The notes beneath the pieces are model-generated. The model saw nothing but the letters and a program-made list of their open reading frames with translations, was not told the origin of the DNA and did not search any database. The translations under genes were made by a program, and so were the position numbers. A stretch of DNA of 64,000 bases from Flectobacillus roseus (lineage in GTDB: Bacteria; Bacteroidota; Bacteroidia; Cytophagales; Spirosomataceae). Location: the NCBI RefSeq assembly GCF_030056665.1, contig NZ_JASHIG010000025.1. One strand, 5' to 3'. Below, piece by piece: positions 18,566 through 26,543 of this stretch. Numbering within the stretch: position 1 is the first letter of the stretch; the number at the start of each line of letters is the position of its first letter.

Positions 18566-18989
18566 ATATACTTTTAAATAGTTTCAAATTAAAAAAAGCT
18601 TCTTACTTGATTTCAATTACTTTTAACTTACAAATTGTAGTGTTGGTCTTTAGGGTGACGGCTAACGGCAGACTGTGAAAATACTCTAAATCTAAGCCTT
18701 TAAATTGTAATAGTTTAAAATTTTTCAGATAGATGTCCGAGTATAAAATGTATCAAGTTAATTTTTTCACAGCCTGACGGACGAGGCTTATAGCTGTGGC
18801 GATTTTTAAACAACTTGGCCAAACCTGTTCCAAAAGTTAATCTAAAATTCCGTCGTTCAAACCATTCCAAAACCGCCATAGCGACAAGCCAATGTTAGCG
18901 GCTGTATTTTTTGTAATGCTAATATCAAGTTAAAAATAACTTCAACACCAATATTTATGTCTTCAGATTTATGTTCCATATTTTTTGAT
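18566..18989. other. Intergenic region with large imperfect palindromes
   Basis: No gene is seen. The stretch 18659-18905 is bounded by CGGCTAAC at the left and GTTAGCGG at the right, nearly inverted copies. It contains two nested imperfect inverted repeats: 18669-18681 with 18764-18776 (12 of 13 pairs) and 18785-18806 with 18869-18890 (18 of 22 pairs). The layout resembles the fold of an integron attC site or a structured intergenic repeat, but core sequences do not match the attC consensus exactly. Confidence 0.6.
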
Positions 18990-21017
18990 TTAATTTTGTA
19001 GTCTCTTAATGAATTTCTCTTCACCCAAATCAATTAAAGCAAAGTTCACATCTCTTGTACAAGCTTGGAAGGTTGGTTCTGATTGGTGAAATGATGAAAA
19101 AACTATTGATTGCGAGTCTTGATAATTTCCTAATTTCTTTAATAAAAATTGCAAATCATTGTCTCCTGCTTCCTGTTGACCTGGTTCGTCTAGTATAAAT
19201 AGATTAGGATGGTTACCATTGAATTTTGTCGATGTTTCCTTTAGAGCAATTATATAACTCCAAATTGCTCTTGTAAAATCACTTGCAGAAGAATCAAATT
19301 TTAATGAGTAACGGTCAACGACAGGCATTAACGTTTCTCTAGAAATTGAAATACTGTCGATTGGTTTGCTTCTGTAGTGAAATTCCCTTAAAAGTGATTT
19401 GAAATCTGCTTCTAAACTGCTTATTTTCTTGTAATCGAAAGGAGACATTGCTGGCGGCAATTCTTTTTCATTTCCAAGAATTCTTACCCAGTCATCAGAC
19501 AAGTTTTTAAATCTTTCCTGAAACGATGTTACTTCATCAAATCTTTTTCTGTATAAATCTAACCGATTTCTTAATTTGATTCTTCTTTCAATAATCTCTA
19601 AAGATGGAAGTCGATTGTCGCTTGTAAGTTGTGTTTTGAGGGTTCTTATTTCACTACGAGTTTCTGAAATATAATTATTTTGCGTTTCTATTTCTCTCTC
19701 GTAATTTCCAATGTCACTTTCGTGATTATTGATGTAAATTTTGATGAGATTTATTTGAGCTTTAAGGTATTCCAAATTTTCTTCAATTTGCATTGGAACA
19801 ATTTGAATGTCTTTTGGCAATAAAGAATCGTTCAATCCTTGGCTACAATACGGACAGTTGTCGTGTGCAATTGCAAAACCAGATTCCGCTCCTTTCTTTT
19901 TAACTTTTAAATGATATTCATTTTGCTGTTTATCATTTTCTAATTCTACTAATCTATCTTTGAAAGAATGATACTTGCCAATTGATAAATTCTTTTTGTT
20001 AATTAAGTTTGATAAGTTAATTGAAAGCGAGCTTAAACGTTCATTAAGAATACTAATTTTTTCTTCGCTTTCTTTGGCTTGGTCGCCAATATTTGGTAAT
20101 TCAATATCTGTAATAGATTGAAATTCTTCCTCAAGTATGTCTATGTATTCCGATAATGGAAGATTTTTAACTTCTGTTGGATAAATTAAATAAATTGAAT
20201 TTACTGAATCAATAATTGAAGGATTTATATCAACTCCCTTTATTTCACAAGCTATTTGATACGAAATAACTTTGAGTTCTAAAAACAGGTTTTTCCAGGT
20301 ATTAATAATCTCATTCTTTTCTTGCTTAATCTGAGATTTGGCTTGTTGAATCTTCCAAGAATCTAAGTTTAGCAAAAACTCTATTGCTCTTGTCTCTTTA
20401 TCAAGTAAAGAATAATATGGAATTGTTGCAAGAAAGTCTGTCCAACCAGCTTTTTGCTCAATAACAAAACTTGGGAAAATATTTTGTAGATATAATTTTC
20501 GTTGTACTCCGTCTTTATATTGAACTGTTGGTAAATTCCAGCCAACTAAATTTTCCAAAAATGAGTGAAAACCAAAAACATTATCGCTGTCTGCCGCACC
20601 TTTATCGTGAACATACATTGGGACATAGTCGTATTGAGAAGGTTCAGTTAGCAATTTGCCTTTGTATATTTCAACTAAACCAGGATTCTTGCTTTCACTT
20701 GCAATATATCTTTTAACAGTAGCGGTGCTTGTTCCTTCAATTTCTAATAAAATATTTGATTCAATTACTTCTGCTTCAACGACATTATTGTTATCTATTA
20801 TTTCACTTTTGAGAACGGATTGCATTGTTTTTTCATTTTTTCCGCCAATCAGTTCTTCTAAACCTAAACAATAAAGTATAGATTGAAACAGGGTGCTTTT
20901 CCCTGTTGAATTAAATCCTTTAATTATTGTTAAGCCATCGGAAAAATGTATGGTTTGAGTTCCATAAATTCCCTTGTTCGTATTTATTGTAAGTTTGAGT
21001 GCTTTTATTCTAAACAT
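18990..21017 (-). CDS. ABC-3C system Rad50-like ABC ATPase
   Basis: 675 residues. Walker A GFNSTGKST (34-42), then a long coiled-coil middle (about 190-540) with a zinc-hook-like CPYC at 388-391. The C-terminal Walker B/D-loop reads LFILDEPGQQEAGD and is followed by SIVFSSFHQSE. This is an SMC/Rad50-type DNA-tethering ATPase. It overlaps the upstream small gene by 8 bp and is the last gene of a three-gene unit with a nuclease-like effector first. That layout matches the ABC three-component (ABC-3C) conflict systems described from comparative genomics. The predicted role is sensing invading DNA and activating the effector. Confidence 0.85.
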   Translation of the reverse strand: MFRIKALKLTINTNKGIYGTQTIHFSDGLTIIKGFNSTGKSTLFQSILYCLGLEELIGGKNEKTMQSVLKSEIIDNNNVVEAEVIESNILLEIEGTSTATVKRYIASESKNPGLVEIYKGKLLTEPSQYDYVPMYVHDKGAADSDNVFGFHSFLENLVGWNLPTVQYKDGVQRKLYLQNIFPSFVIEQKAGWTDFLATIPYYSLLDKETRAIEFLLNLDSWKIQQAKSQIKQEKNEIINTWKNLFLELKVISYQIACEIKGVDINPSIIDSVNSIYLIYPTEVKNLPLSEYIDILEEEFQSITDIELPNIGDQAKESEEKISILNERLSSLSINLSNLINKKNLSIGKYHSFKDRLVELENDKQQNEYHLKVKKKGAESGFAIAHDNCPYCSQGLNDSLLPKDIQIVPMQIEENLEYLKAQINLIKIYINNHESDIGNYEREIETQNNYISETRSEIRTLKTQLTSDNRLPSLEIIERRIKLRNRLDLYRKRFDEVTSFQERFKNLSDDWVRILGNEKELPPAMSPFDYKKISSLEADFKSLLREFHYRSKPIDSISISRETLMPVVDRYSLKFDSSASDFTRAIWSYIIALKETSTKFNGNHPNLFILDEPGQQEAGDNDLQFLLKKLGNYQDSQSIVFSSFHQSEPTFQACTRDVNFALIDLGEEKFIKRLQN

Positions 21018-21471
21018 TTTTCCAATGATTTATTAAATTATTAATTGCCCTCTCAGGTATTTTTTTGCCAATGAGCTTCAAAATTTGTTTCTCATATACA
21101 AAAATGGTTTCATCTTCATCAATTGTTATTGCGAACTTTCTGCCTTTTTCTAATAGACTGTAACTGCCATTGTCAAAGTCAATTAATTTCTCCGCATAGG
21201 CTAGGTTTAGGGCTCGATTTAGTGTTGATTCAATTCCAAAGAAACGCAATTTACTTTGGTCGTTAGAAATTGCAAATTCTTTCAGTAATTCTAAATTATC
21301 ATTAGATTTTAAAGCCCACGAAAATAAATGAAGTTTTAAAAGGCTGGCTTTACCGCCAAATCCATTGTAGGACAAAATCATTAATATCTGTGACACCTTA
21401 TACATTGGTCTGTAACTAGGATACAAGGGCGTGGCTCTTTCTGTAAATGATATAAATTTATTTTTTTCCAT
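21010..21471 (-). CDS. ABC-3C system middle component
   Basis: 153 residues, soluble, no catalytic motif. A winged-helix-like layout is suggested (MYKVSQILMILSYNG near the start, LNRALNLAYAEKLIDFDNGSYSLLEKGRKFA in the middle). It sits between the effector (1-bp gap) and the ATPase (8-bp overlap), the position that defines the middle component of ABC-3C systems, thought to couple ATPase and effector. The assignment rests mainly on size, position and the flanking genes. Confidence 0.7.
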   Translation of the reverse strand: MEKNKFISFTERATPLYPSYRPMYKVSQILMILSYNGFGGKASLLKLHLFSWALKSNDNLELLKEFAISNDQSKLRFFGIESTLNRALNLAYAEKLIDFDNGSYSLLEKGRKFAITIDEDETIFVYEKQILKLIGKKIPERAINNLINHWKNV

Positions 21472-21472
21472 A

Positions 21473-22444
21473 TTAGCTAAAATCTAATGAGCATTCTAAA
21501 ATCCAAAAAGAAACTAAGTAAGAGGTTAATTCTTCTTTGTTTGCTTCTGATAAAAAATTGGTAAATTCTCTATCTAATGTAGCTTTTACAAGTTGTTTTA
21601 TTTCTTTCAATTTCTCTTGGTTACTGTCAACTGGGATTAAACTTTCTTGTTTTATTTTTTTGCCCAAAGCATTTGTAACCCGTACAAATTTTTCATATTG
21701 TTGGTCATATGCGTTTGACCAAAACTTTAATATTCCGTCACCGATTATTTTGTACTCTATATGAGAATCCGTTAGCTTGATTATGTTTTCAGAATAGTCT
21801 TGACCATTAGACGTCGGAAAAAGTTTGGTATTTTTTCGTAAGCCATTATTCACAAATGTGTTGTTTTCATATGATGCTTTATAGTCTTCAATTGACTGTA
21901 TTGATGGTTCTGAGGTTGGAAAGTCAATTTCTAGTGCATTTAAAGGGTTTAATATTTTATCAGAAGTAATTACATAAGGTATTTCAGGTCTGAAATATTC
22001 ATAATCTTTTAAGCCTATTTTAAAATCAGCATCTATAAAGTCCAGATTCCAAGTTTTAACTAAACTTTCTTTATTGTTACAATGAGCAATCAACTCTCTT
22101 GATTTAAGTAATGGAGTTGTAAAATGCCAAGTTTTTATCTTAACACCATTAAGTATTTTTTTTAGTTTTACCCTGTAATTGTATAGCTTCTGAATATCGT
22201 CTGTTACTTTTTGTCTTTGGTGTTCATATAATTCTTTATCTGTATATTCTTTCTCAGGGCAATAACATTGATAAGCATCTCCAATTGCATTAAAGCCGTC
22301 AAGTCCACAGTCACCGTCTCCATCGTCTGCTGGAACGGATTTAAAGTTGTTATGTTGGTGTTTTATTTTTAAACAACTTTGACAAAAAGCTTCCCATTCG
22401 TCACCGTCACTAAATGTCAGTCCAATTTGAGGTAATTTAATCAT
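21473..22444 (-). CDS. ABC-3C system effector with PD-(D/E)XK-like nuclease domain
   Basis: 323 residues. The N-terminal 70 residues contain WEAFCQSCLKIKH, then DGDGDCGLDGF, then AYQCYCPE, the E...D..GLDG...Q/K arrangement of PD-(D/E)XK-type nucleases (roughly residues 17-62; D45, D49 and Q59 as candidates). A helix-rich segment KVTDDIQKLYNYRVKLKKIL and a C-terminal ABC-3C-specific region follow. It is the first gene of the unit and the probable toxic output. The nuclease call is from motif shape only. Confidence 0.7.
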   Translation of the reverse strand: MIKLPQIGLTFSDGDEWEAFCQSCLKIKHQHNNFKSVPADDGDGDCGLDGFNAIGDAYQCYCPEKEYTDKELYEHQRQKVTDDIQKLYNYRVKLKKILNGVKIKTWHFTTPLLKSRELIAHCNNKESLVKTWNLDFIDADFKIGLKDYEYFRPEIPYVITSDKILNPLNALEIDFPTSEPSIQSIEDYKASYENNTFVNNGLRKNTKLFPTSNGQDYSENIIKLTDSHIEYKIIGDGILKFWSNAYDQQYEKFVRVTNALGKKIKQESLIPVDSNQEKLKEIKQLVKATLDREFTNFLSEANKEELTSYLVSFWILECSLDFS

Positions 22445-22786
22445 ATCGTAATTTGTCTATTTGTGTTAGAGTGCTGGGTGTGCTTTGGGTGCGGTTGGGT
22501 AAAATTAAATTTGCTGGAAAAGCGTTGTCATTTTTGTGGTCTATTTTTATGTTCGTTTTTCTCGGTTGTGTCGTCCGCTACGCTTGTAGGTAATGTACGA
22601 GGCTTGTATCAGGGCTGGAATTGTAGCTGTGTCTGCCTGGCAACTTAAGCCGATTAAAAAACTGAAGTTGAGGTTAACAACTAAAAGCCAAATAGAATTC
22701 GGTTAAACCCGATATTAGCTGTTAGGAGTACAACTGACGATAATTACTACGACAGCCTTGCGGCAAACCTTTTGTTGCCTGCTGCC
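22445..22786. other. Intergenic region with attC-like fragments
   Basis: No gene is credible; a 61-codon plus-strand frame here is low-complexity. It contains inverted pieces (GGCAACTTAAGCC, GTTAACAAC, TTAGCTGTTAGG) and ends in a 15-bp half of an inverted repeat (22774-22788) that is matched on the other side of the HNH gene. Confidence 0.4.
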
Positions 22787-23530
22787 TTATTTGATCGGCA
22801 GTATTTTTTCAAGTCCACCACTAACAGAAACGCCATAGAGTTTTTGCATATCGAGCAAGTTGATACCAATAATTTTTCTCAATGCACCTAAGCTATATTC
22901 CATTTCGATACGTGTCATAGTCGGATGAGTTGTATTCATAAAATGTCTGCAACCATGATTCATCGAATCTACAATAATTTCTAATGGGCTATCCGTAGCA
23001 AGTTTTGCTGAAACTTGTGTCAAATAAGTCCTCGTTTCTTTTATTGACTCAAAAACATACTGTAGGACTTCTTGATGATAGTCCATAAAGAACGCTCCTC
23101 TTTGCTCAAGAAATTTTATGATGGCACGACATTCTGTAGTTTGATTGTCCTGTGTCATAAACTGAATCATCATCCTTTTACCCCCTTCTAAACATTGCTT
23201 TATTAATGCCTCGTGGTCTTTCTTCCATTTTTTAAGATAGTCTGCTGGATAATCAAGTCCGCCATTTTTGTCAATCATTACAGAGCAAGTGGCACAAAGC
23301 CAAATTCCATTGCTAATGGACTCTCTTTCCAACTTTGATTGTGAAATATCATAACGAGGACCACCTGCACTTGCTGCACAAATATGAGATGCAACTCCTG
23401 TTCTAATTGACTTATTTGTGTCTTTGTCGGAAGGTCCAACTGTCAGCCGATGGCATAATGGGTTAGAACAAATAAAACCTGCCCTTTCTGCAAGTTTTTG
23501 TGTTGTTGGTTTATTAAAGTTGTTTCTCAT
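22787..23530 (-). CDS. HNH endonuclease-type protein
   Basis: 247 residues. The N-terminal half has paired cysteines CSNPLC (21-26), then VASHICAASAGGPRYD with the HNH histidine (H49). The second pair is LCATCSVMID (C79, C82) followed by a conserved Asp and KKWKKDHE. This is the zinc-ribbon HNH arrangement of many stand-alone defence and phage nucleases. The C-terminal half (about 115-247) is alpha-helical and unassigned, perhaps a recognition or regulatory part. It stands alone, bracketed by 15-bp inverted repeats (22774-22788 and 23571-23585), in the manner of a mobile cassette. Confidence 0.75.
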   Translation of the reverse strand: MRNNFNKPTTQKLAERAGFICSNPLCHRLTVGPSDKDTNKSIRTGVASHICAASAGGPRYDISQSKLERESISNGIWLCATCSVMIDKNGGLDYPADYLKKWKKDHEALIKQCLEGGKRMMIQFMTQDNQTTECRAIIKFLEQRGAFFMDYHQEVLQYVFESIKETRTYLTQVSAKLATDSPLEIIVDSMNHGCRHFMNTTHPTMTRIEMEYSLGALRKIIGINLLDMQKLYGVSVSGGLEKILPIK

Positions 23531-24119
23531 TTTTTATCAAATGGAATTTTGATTCATGAAGTGGTCGTTGAAGGTAGCAGGCAACTCCTAAAAATACGAA
23601 AATTTTATAGTACTTTTTGTGTTGTTTAGAACTTTGGCGATTTTGGGTTGTATAATTCTTGTCGTACTTACTGGTTATCCTAGTTTTTGTATTGTTAAAA
23701 AAAATAGGTTTCTTTTTAAGATACATATTACTTTTTTGTTGGTCAAACATTTTTCGTTTTTATGGAAGCTTACAATTTCATAGGGCGCTCAAACCTTTAT
23801 CTTTTTGAGAGAAAGAGTTTTCACGATACTTTTCTAATATTTTTATGAAACAAATCATGTTTAATTATATGGTCTATGATGAGGGAAACAATAAAATTAT
23901 GATCGAATAATACAATCGTATTATTCGATCTATAATATTTTAAATGAAGACAAAATTATAATTATGGTTATAAAATTTATTAAGATAGTCTAACTTTTCG
24001 ATTTTTAACTAAATAATCTTCCTGAATCTCATAATATGCTACAAATCAGACTTCCTTGTAGTTATATGCTTTCAATTAATACTTCAAACCCTTAATTGTT
24101 TGGTAAGTTGTTTACAAAA
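23531..24119. other. Intergenic region with perfect palindrome
   Basis: About 590 bp with no convincing gene. It holds the right copy of the inverted repeat around the HNH gene and a perfect 13-bp-arm palindrome at 23901-23930. Confidence 0.5.
23901..23930. repeat. Perfect 30-bp palindrome
   Basis: GATCGAATAATAC (23901-23913), a 4-nt loop and the exact reverse complement (23918-23930). It lies 190 bp beyond the end of umuC. With no T tract, it could be a protein-binding site or a terminator without U-run. Confidence 0.7.
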
Positions 24120-25376
24120 CTATATATTAATGACCAACAACTCATCAAACCGAGAAGTAAACCTCTGTGACATCCTCTCATTTTTCACCCTCCATGTTCT
24201 ATCAAACCCCTGAGCTGCTAGCCTCAACTTGTTTCTTCCATTCGAATGGTTGATGGCATCCAATACTTGCATGACCCTTCTGGCATTATTATCAGGATTG
24301 GGAGAAAATAGAGCTAATTGATACTCATCCTCTGGTATAATACCCGATACTATTACTCCAGCTTTTTTATATTTAAAGCCATCTCTGTAAATCTTCTGCA
24401 GTCCCAATAAGGCATTTTTGATTATAATTCGTGAGTCGCTATCCGCAACAGGTAGGGTGATTGTGATTGAGTTGAAGTATTGTTTTTCATTCTTTGCAAA
24501 CGGATTTGTGGTAACGAACACCTGAATGAAATTAGCTACACTCCGCTGTTTACGAAGCTTAAAAGCACAAGCAGCCGCAAAGTTCGCAATTGCCTCTGAT
24601 AAGGGAGCTTTGTCTGTTAACATTATACCGAAACTTCTCGATGTGCAAATATTTTTCTTTGGCTCATTGATTAACTCTAAACTCAAACAGGATATCCCTC
24701 TTAGCTCATAAAGCATTCGCTGGCCAACCACAGACATTTTCGCTTTAACCCAGCTTTCATTAGTTTTTGATAAATCGTAGGCAGTTAAAATATTGTGTGC
24801 CTCGAGCATTTTAGCATATCGTCTCCCAACACCCCAAATATCTTCTGTTGAGGTGGCTTTGAGTGCTTGCTCTACTTTTTCAGGAGTATCTAATACCCAA
24901 ACTCCAACATCCTTATGATGCTTCTTAGCGTACCTATTGGCAATTTTCGCTAAAGTTTTGGTAGGTGCAACGCCAACACAAGTCGGAATACCTGTGTGTT
25001 GTTTGACTATACTTCGAATTTGAGTTGCATAACTTTCAAGATTGGAAAAACCACGCAGATTAAGAAAGGCCTCATCAATTGAATAAATTTCTATCTCATC
25101 TGTGAATTGAGATAGAGTTTGTACAACACGATTGGAAATATCTCCATACAGTGTGTAATTACTACTGAAAGCATAGACTTTCTGGCGTTCTATTAAATTC
25201 TTAATTTCGAAGGCAGGTACTCCCATTTTAATCCCCATTGCCTTCGCTTCATCGGAACGGGCAATGACACACCCATCATTGTTTGATAAAACTACGACAG
25301 GTTTACTTCTAAGTTCGGGAGCAAATAACCTTTCGCAGCTTGCATAAAAGTTATTGCAGTCGACTAAAGCTATCAT
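24120..25376 (-). CDS. umuC: Error-prone DNA polymerase V subunit UmuC
   Basis: 418 residues, full family length. Y-family polymerase motifs are present: MIALVDCNNFYASCERLF at the start with the first metal-binding Asp, YSIDEAFLNL with the catalytic DE pair, and THE helix-hairpin region DIWGVGRRYAKML. The DUF4113-like C-terminus reads RWRVKNERMSQRFTSR in form. It performs translesion synthesis opposite damaged bases together with processed UmuD. The start codon overlaps the umuD stop by one base, so the two are translationally coupled. umuDC pairs are frequent on mobile elements. Confidence 0.95.
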   Translation of the reverse strand: MIALVDCNNFYASCERLFAPELRSKPVVVLSNNDGCVIARSDEAKAMGIKMGVPAFEIKNLIERQKVYAFSSNYTLYGDISNRVVQTLSQFTDEIEIYSIDEAFLNLRGFSNLESYATQIRSIVKQHTGIPTCVGVAPTKTLAKIANRYAKKHHKDVGVWVLDTPEKVEQALKATSTEDIWGVGRRYAKMLEAHNILTAYDLSKTNESWVKAKMSVVGQRMLYELRGISCLSLELINEPKKNICTSRSFGIMLTDKAPLSEAIANFAAACAFKLRKQRSVANFIQVFVTTNPFAKNEKQYFNSITITLPVADSDSRIIIKNALLGLQKIYRDGFKYKKAGVIVSGIIPEDEYQLALFSPNPDNNARRVMQVLDAINHSNGRNKLRLAAQGFDRTWRVKNERMSQRFTSRFDELLVINI

Positions 25377-25831
25377 TATTGAGCTTTATGAATAACGTAG
25401 GTCACAATTCCCCATATCTCAAAATCATCATCAGAATTAATATGGATTGTTTTGTAGGAAAGATTCTCTGGAACTAACATATAACGTTTACCCTCTATCA
25501 TTAGTCTTTTAACTACAAACTCACCATTAAGAATCGCAACCACAATCGCACCTGATTTGGCATTCAGTGCTTTATCTACGACCAAAATATCTCCAGTATG
25601 AATATTTGCATCCTTCATGGATTCTCCTAGTACACGAACACAGAAGGTAGAAGAAGGACGTGAGACAAGTAAGGAATTAAAATCTAATTCTAACTCTATA
25701 TAGTCAGTAGCTGGTGATGGAAAACCTGCGCTCACAAGAGAATTAAAAAGTGGTATTGCTAATGGTTTACCATTAGGCGAACAAACTGTAAAAAACTGGA
25801 TTTTTTTAGTAAGTAGGGGGTGTGCTACCAT
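25376..25831 (-). CDS. umuD: UmuD-type S24 self-cleaving protein
   Basis: 151 residues, LexA/UmuD protease fold. The expected cleavage site is the Ala-Gly in SAGFPSP, the nucleophilic serine is in ESMKDANIHTGD, and the general-base lysine is in EFVVKRL. RecA-promoted self-cleavage makes the active polymerase accessory subunit. It is the first gene of the operon. A 13-bp inverted repeat lies immediately upstream (25837-25891) and is the likely SOS-type operator. Confidence 0.93.
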   Translation of the reverse strand: MVAHPLLTKKIQFFTVCSPNGKPLAIPLFNSLVSAGFPSPATDYIELELDFNSLLVSRPSSTFCVRVLGESMKDANIHTGDILVVDKALNAKSGAIVVAILNGEFVVKRLMIEGKRYMLVPENLSYKTIHINSDDDFEIWGIVTYVIHKAQ

Positions 25832-25836
25832 AAAAA

Positions 25837-25891
25837 GAACACGTTTTGTTTTTTTGAATACATATTTTAATCAAAAATACAAAACGTGTTC
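25837..25891. promoter_or_regulatory. Inverted-repeat operator upstream of umuDC
   Basis: GAACACGTTTTGT (25837-25849) and its perfect complement (25879-25891) are separated by 29 bp, so half-sites are 42 bp centre to centre, about four helical turns. The proximal arm ends 5 bp from the umuD start codon. Position suggests a repressor site controlling umuDC, bound by a dimer pair or through looping. Confidence 0.7.
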
Positions 25892-25939
25892 AATAAACAA
25901 TTAAATTTTGTAGCTTTTATTAACTACATTGGATTACAA

Positions 25940-26386
25940 TCAATCTTTTGTCAGTAAAAAGGTTTGACTTACTGATTTTTTCCCATCACTTGAAGTTAAG
26001 TCAAGTCTTAAGTTTTTCCCAATTAACTTGCCTGAGCCTGTAGCTTGTTGGGTTGAGCCAGTAGAGCTTGTTGCAATTGTTTCTACTTTCAATTCTGTTT
26101 CACTGGTACACTTAACATCCTGAAGCGTGACTGAGTTTGTACCTTGTTCAATAACTTCGGACGCTCTAGTAAGAACGCACGTATTAGATACAACCATCTT
26201 AACTTGATTTTCACCTGACTTGGTGATAAGAAATTTGTACGTTCCCTTTGTTCGATAAAGGTTAGTCCCCGATTCGTCGTAATTCTGCGTATAGGATCCC
26301 TGAAAGTTGGAAGTGTAGTCTGGTGTAACATCTTTTTTACATGCAACACATAATAGAACTAAAGATGATAGAATAATCTTTTTCAT
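25940..26386 (-). CDS. Small lipoprotein of unknown function
   Basis: 148 residues. The N-terminal signal MKKIILSSLVLLCVACKKD carries a lipobox (cysteine at 16). The mature part is Thr/Ser-rich with a predicted beta-sandwich pattern and two further cysteines. No family is recognised. It lies between umuD and the integrase on the same strand but is separated from both, so it is probably its own unit. It may be cargo of the mobile element. Confidence 0.6.
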   Translation of the reverse strand: MKKIILSSLVLLCVACKKDVTPDYTSNFQGSYTQNYDESGTNLYRTKGTYKFLITKSGENQVKMVVSNTCVLTRASEVIEQGTNSVTLQDVKCTSETELKVETIATSSTGSTQQATGSGKLIGKNLRLDLTSSDGKKSVSQTFLLTKD

Positions 26387-26505
26387 TTTGAATTTTAATG
26401 GTGTTTTAAAAATTGCTGAAAATTAAAGTTTAGTTGGTGTTAAAACATCGTTTAAATGAAGAGGATTTAAAATTACAAATATTTGTAAAGTTCTTTCCTT
26501 TAAAG

Positions 26506-26529
26506 ATAGCCCCGCAATTGCAGGGCTAT
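26506..26529 (-). terminator. Terminator after the integrase gene
   Basis: ATAGCCC and GGGCTAT form a stem extended by pairing CGCAATTGCA in the centre. It begins 15 bp after the integrase stop on the minus strand. Confidence 0.7.
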
Positions 26530-26543
26530 AATTCAAGCGGGTA

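Noticed and set aside
22463..22648. 61-codon plus-strand frame
   Set aside because: Low-complexity W/C/G-rich sequence in a repeat-like gap, no start context and no family.
23514..23750. 78-codon minus-strand frame upstream of the HNH gene
   Set aside because: Composition typical of AT-rich noncoding DNA; it crosses the inverted-repeat arm and overlaps the HNH start.
26089..26349. 86-codon frame inside the lipoprotein gene
   Set aside because: Shadow of the lipoprotein reading frame; the lipoprotein has a proper signal and lipobox.
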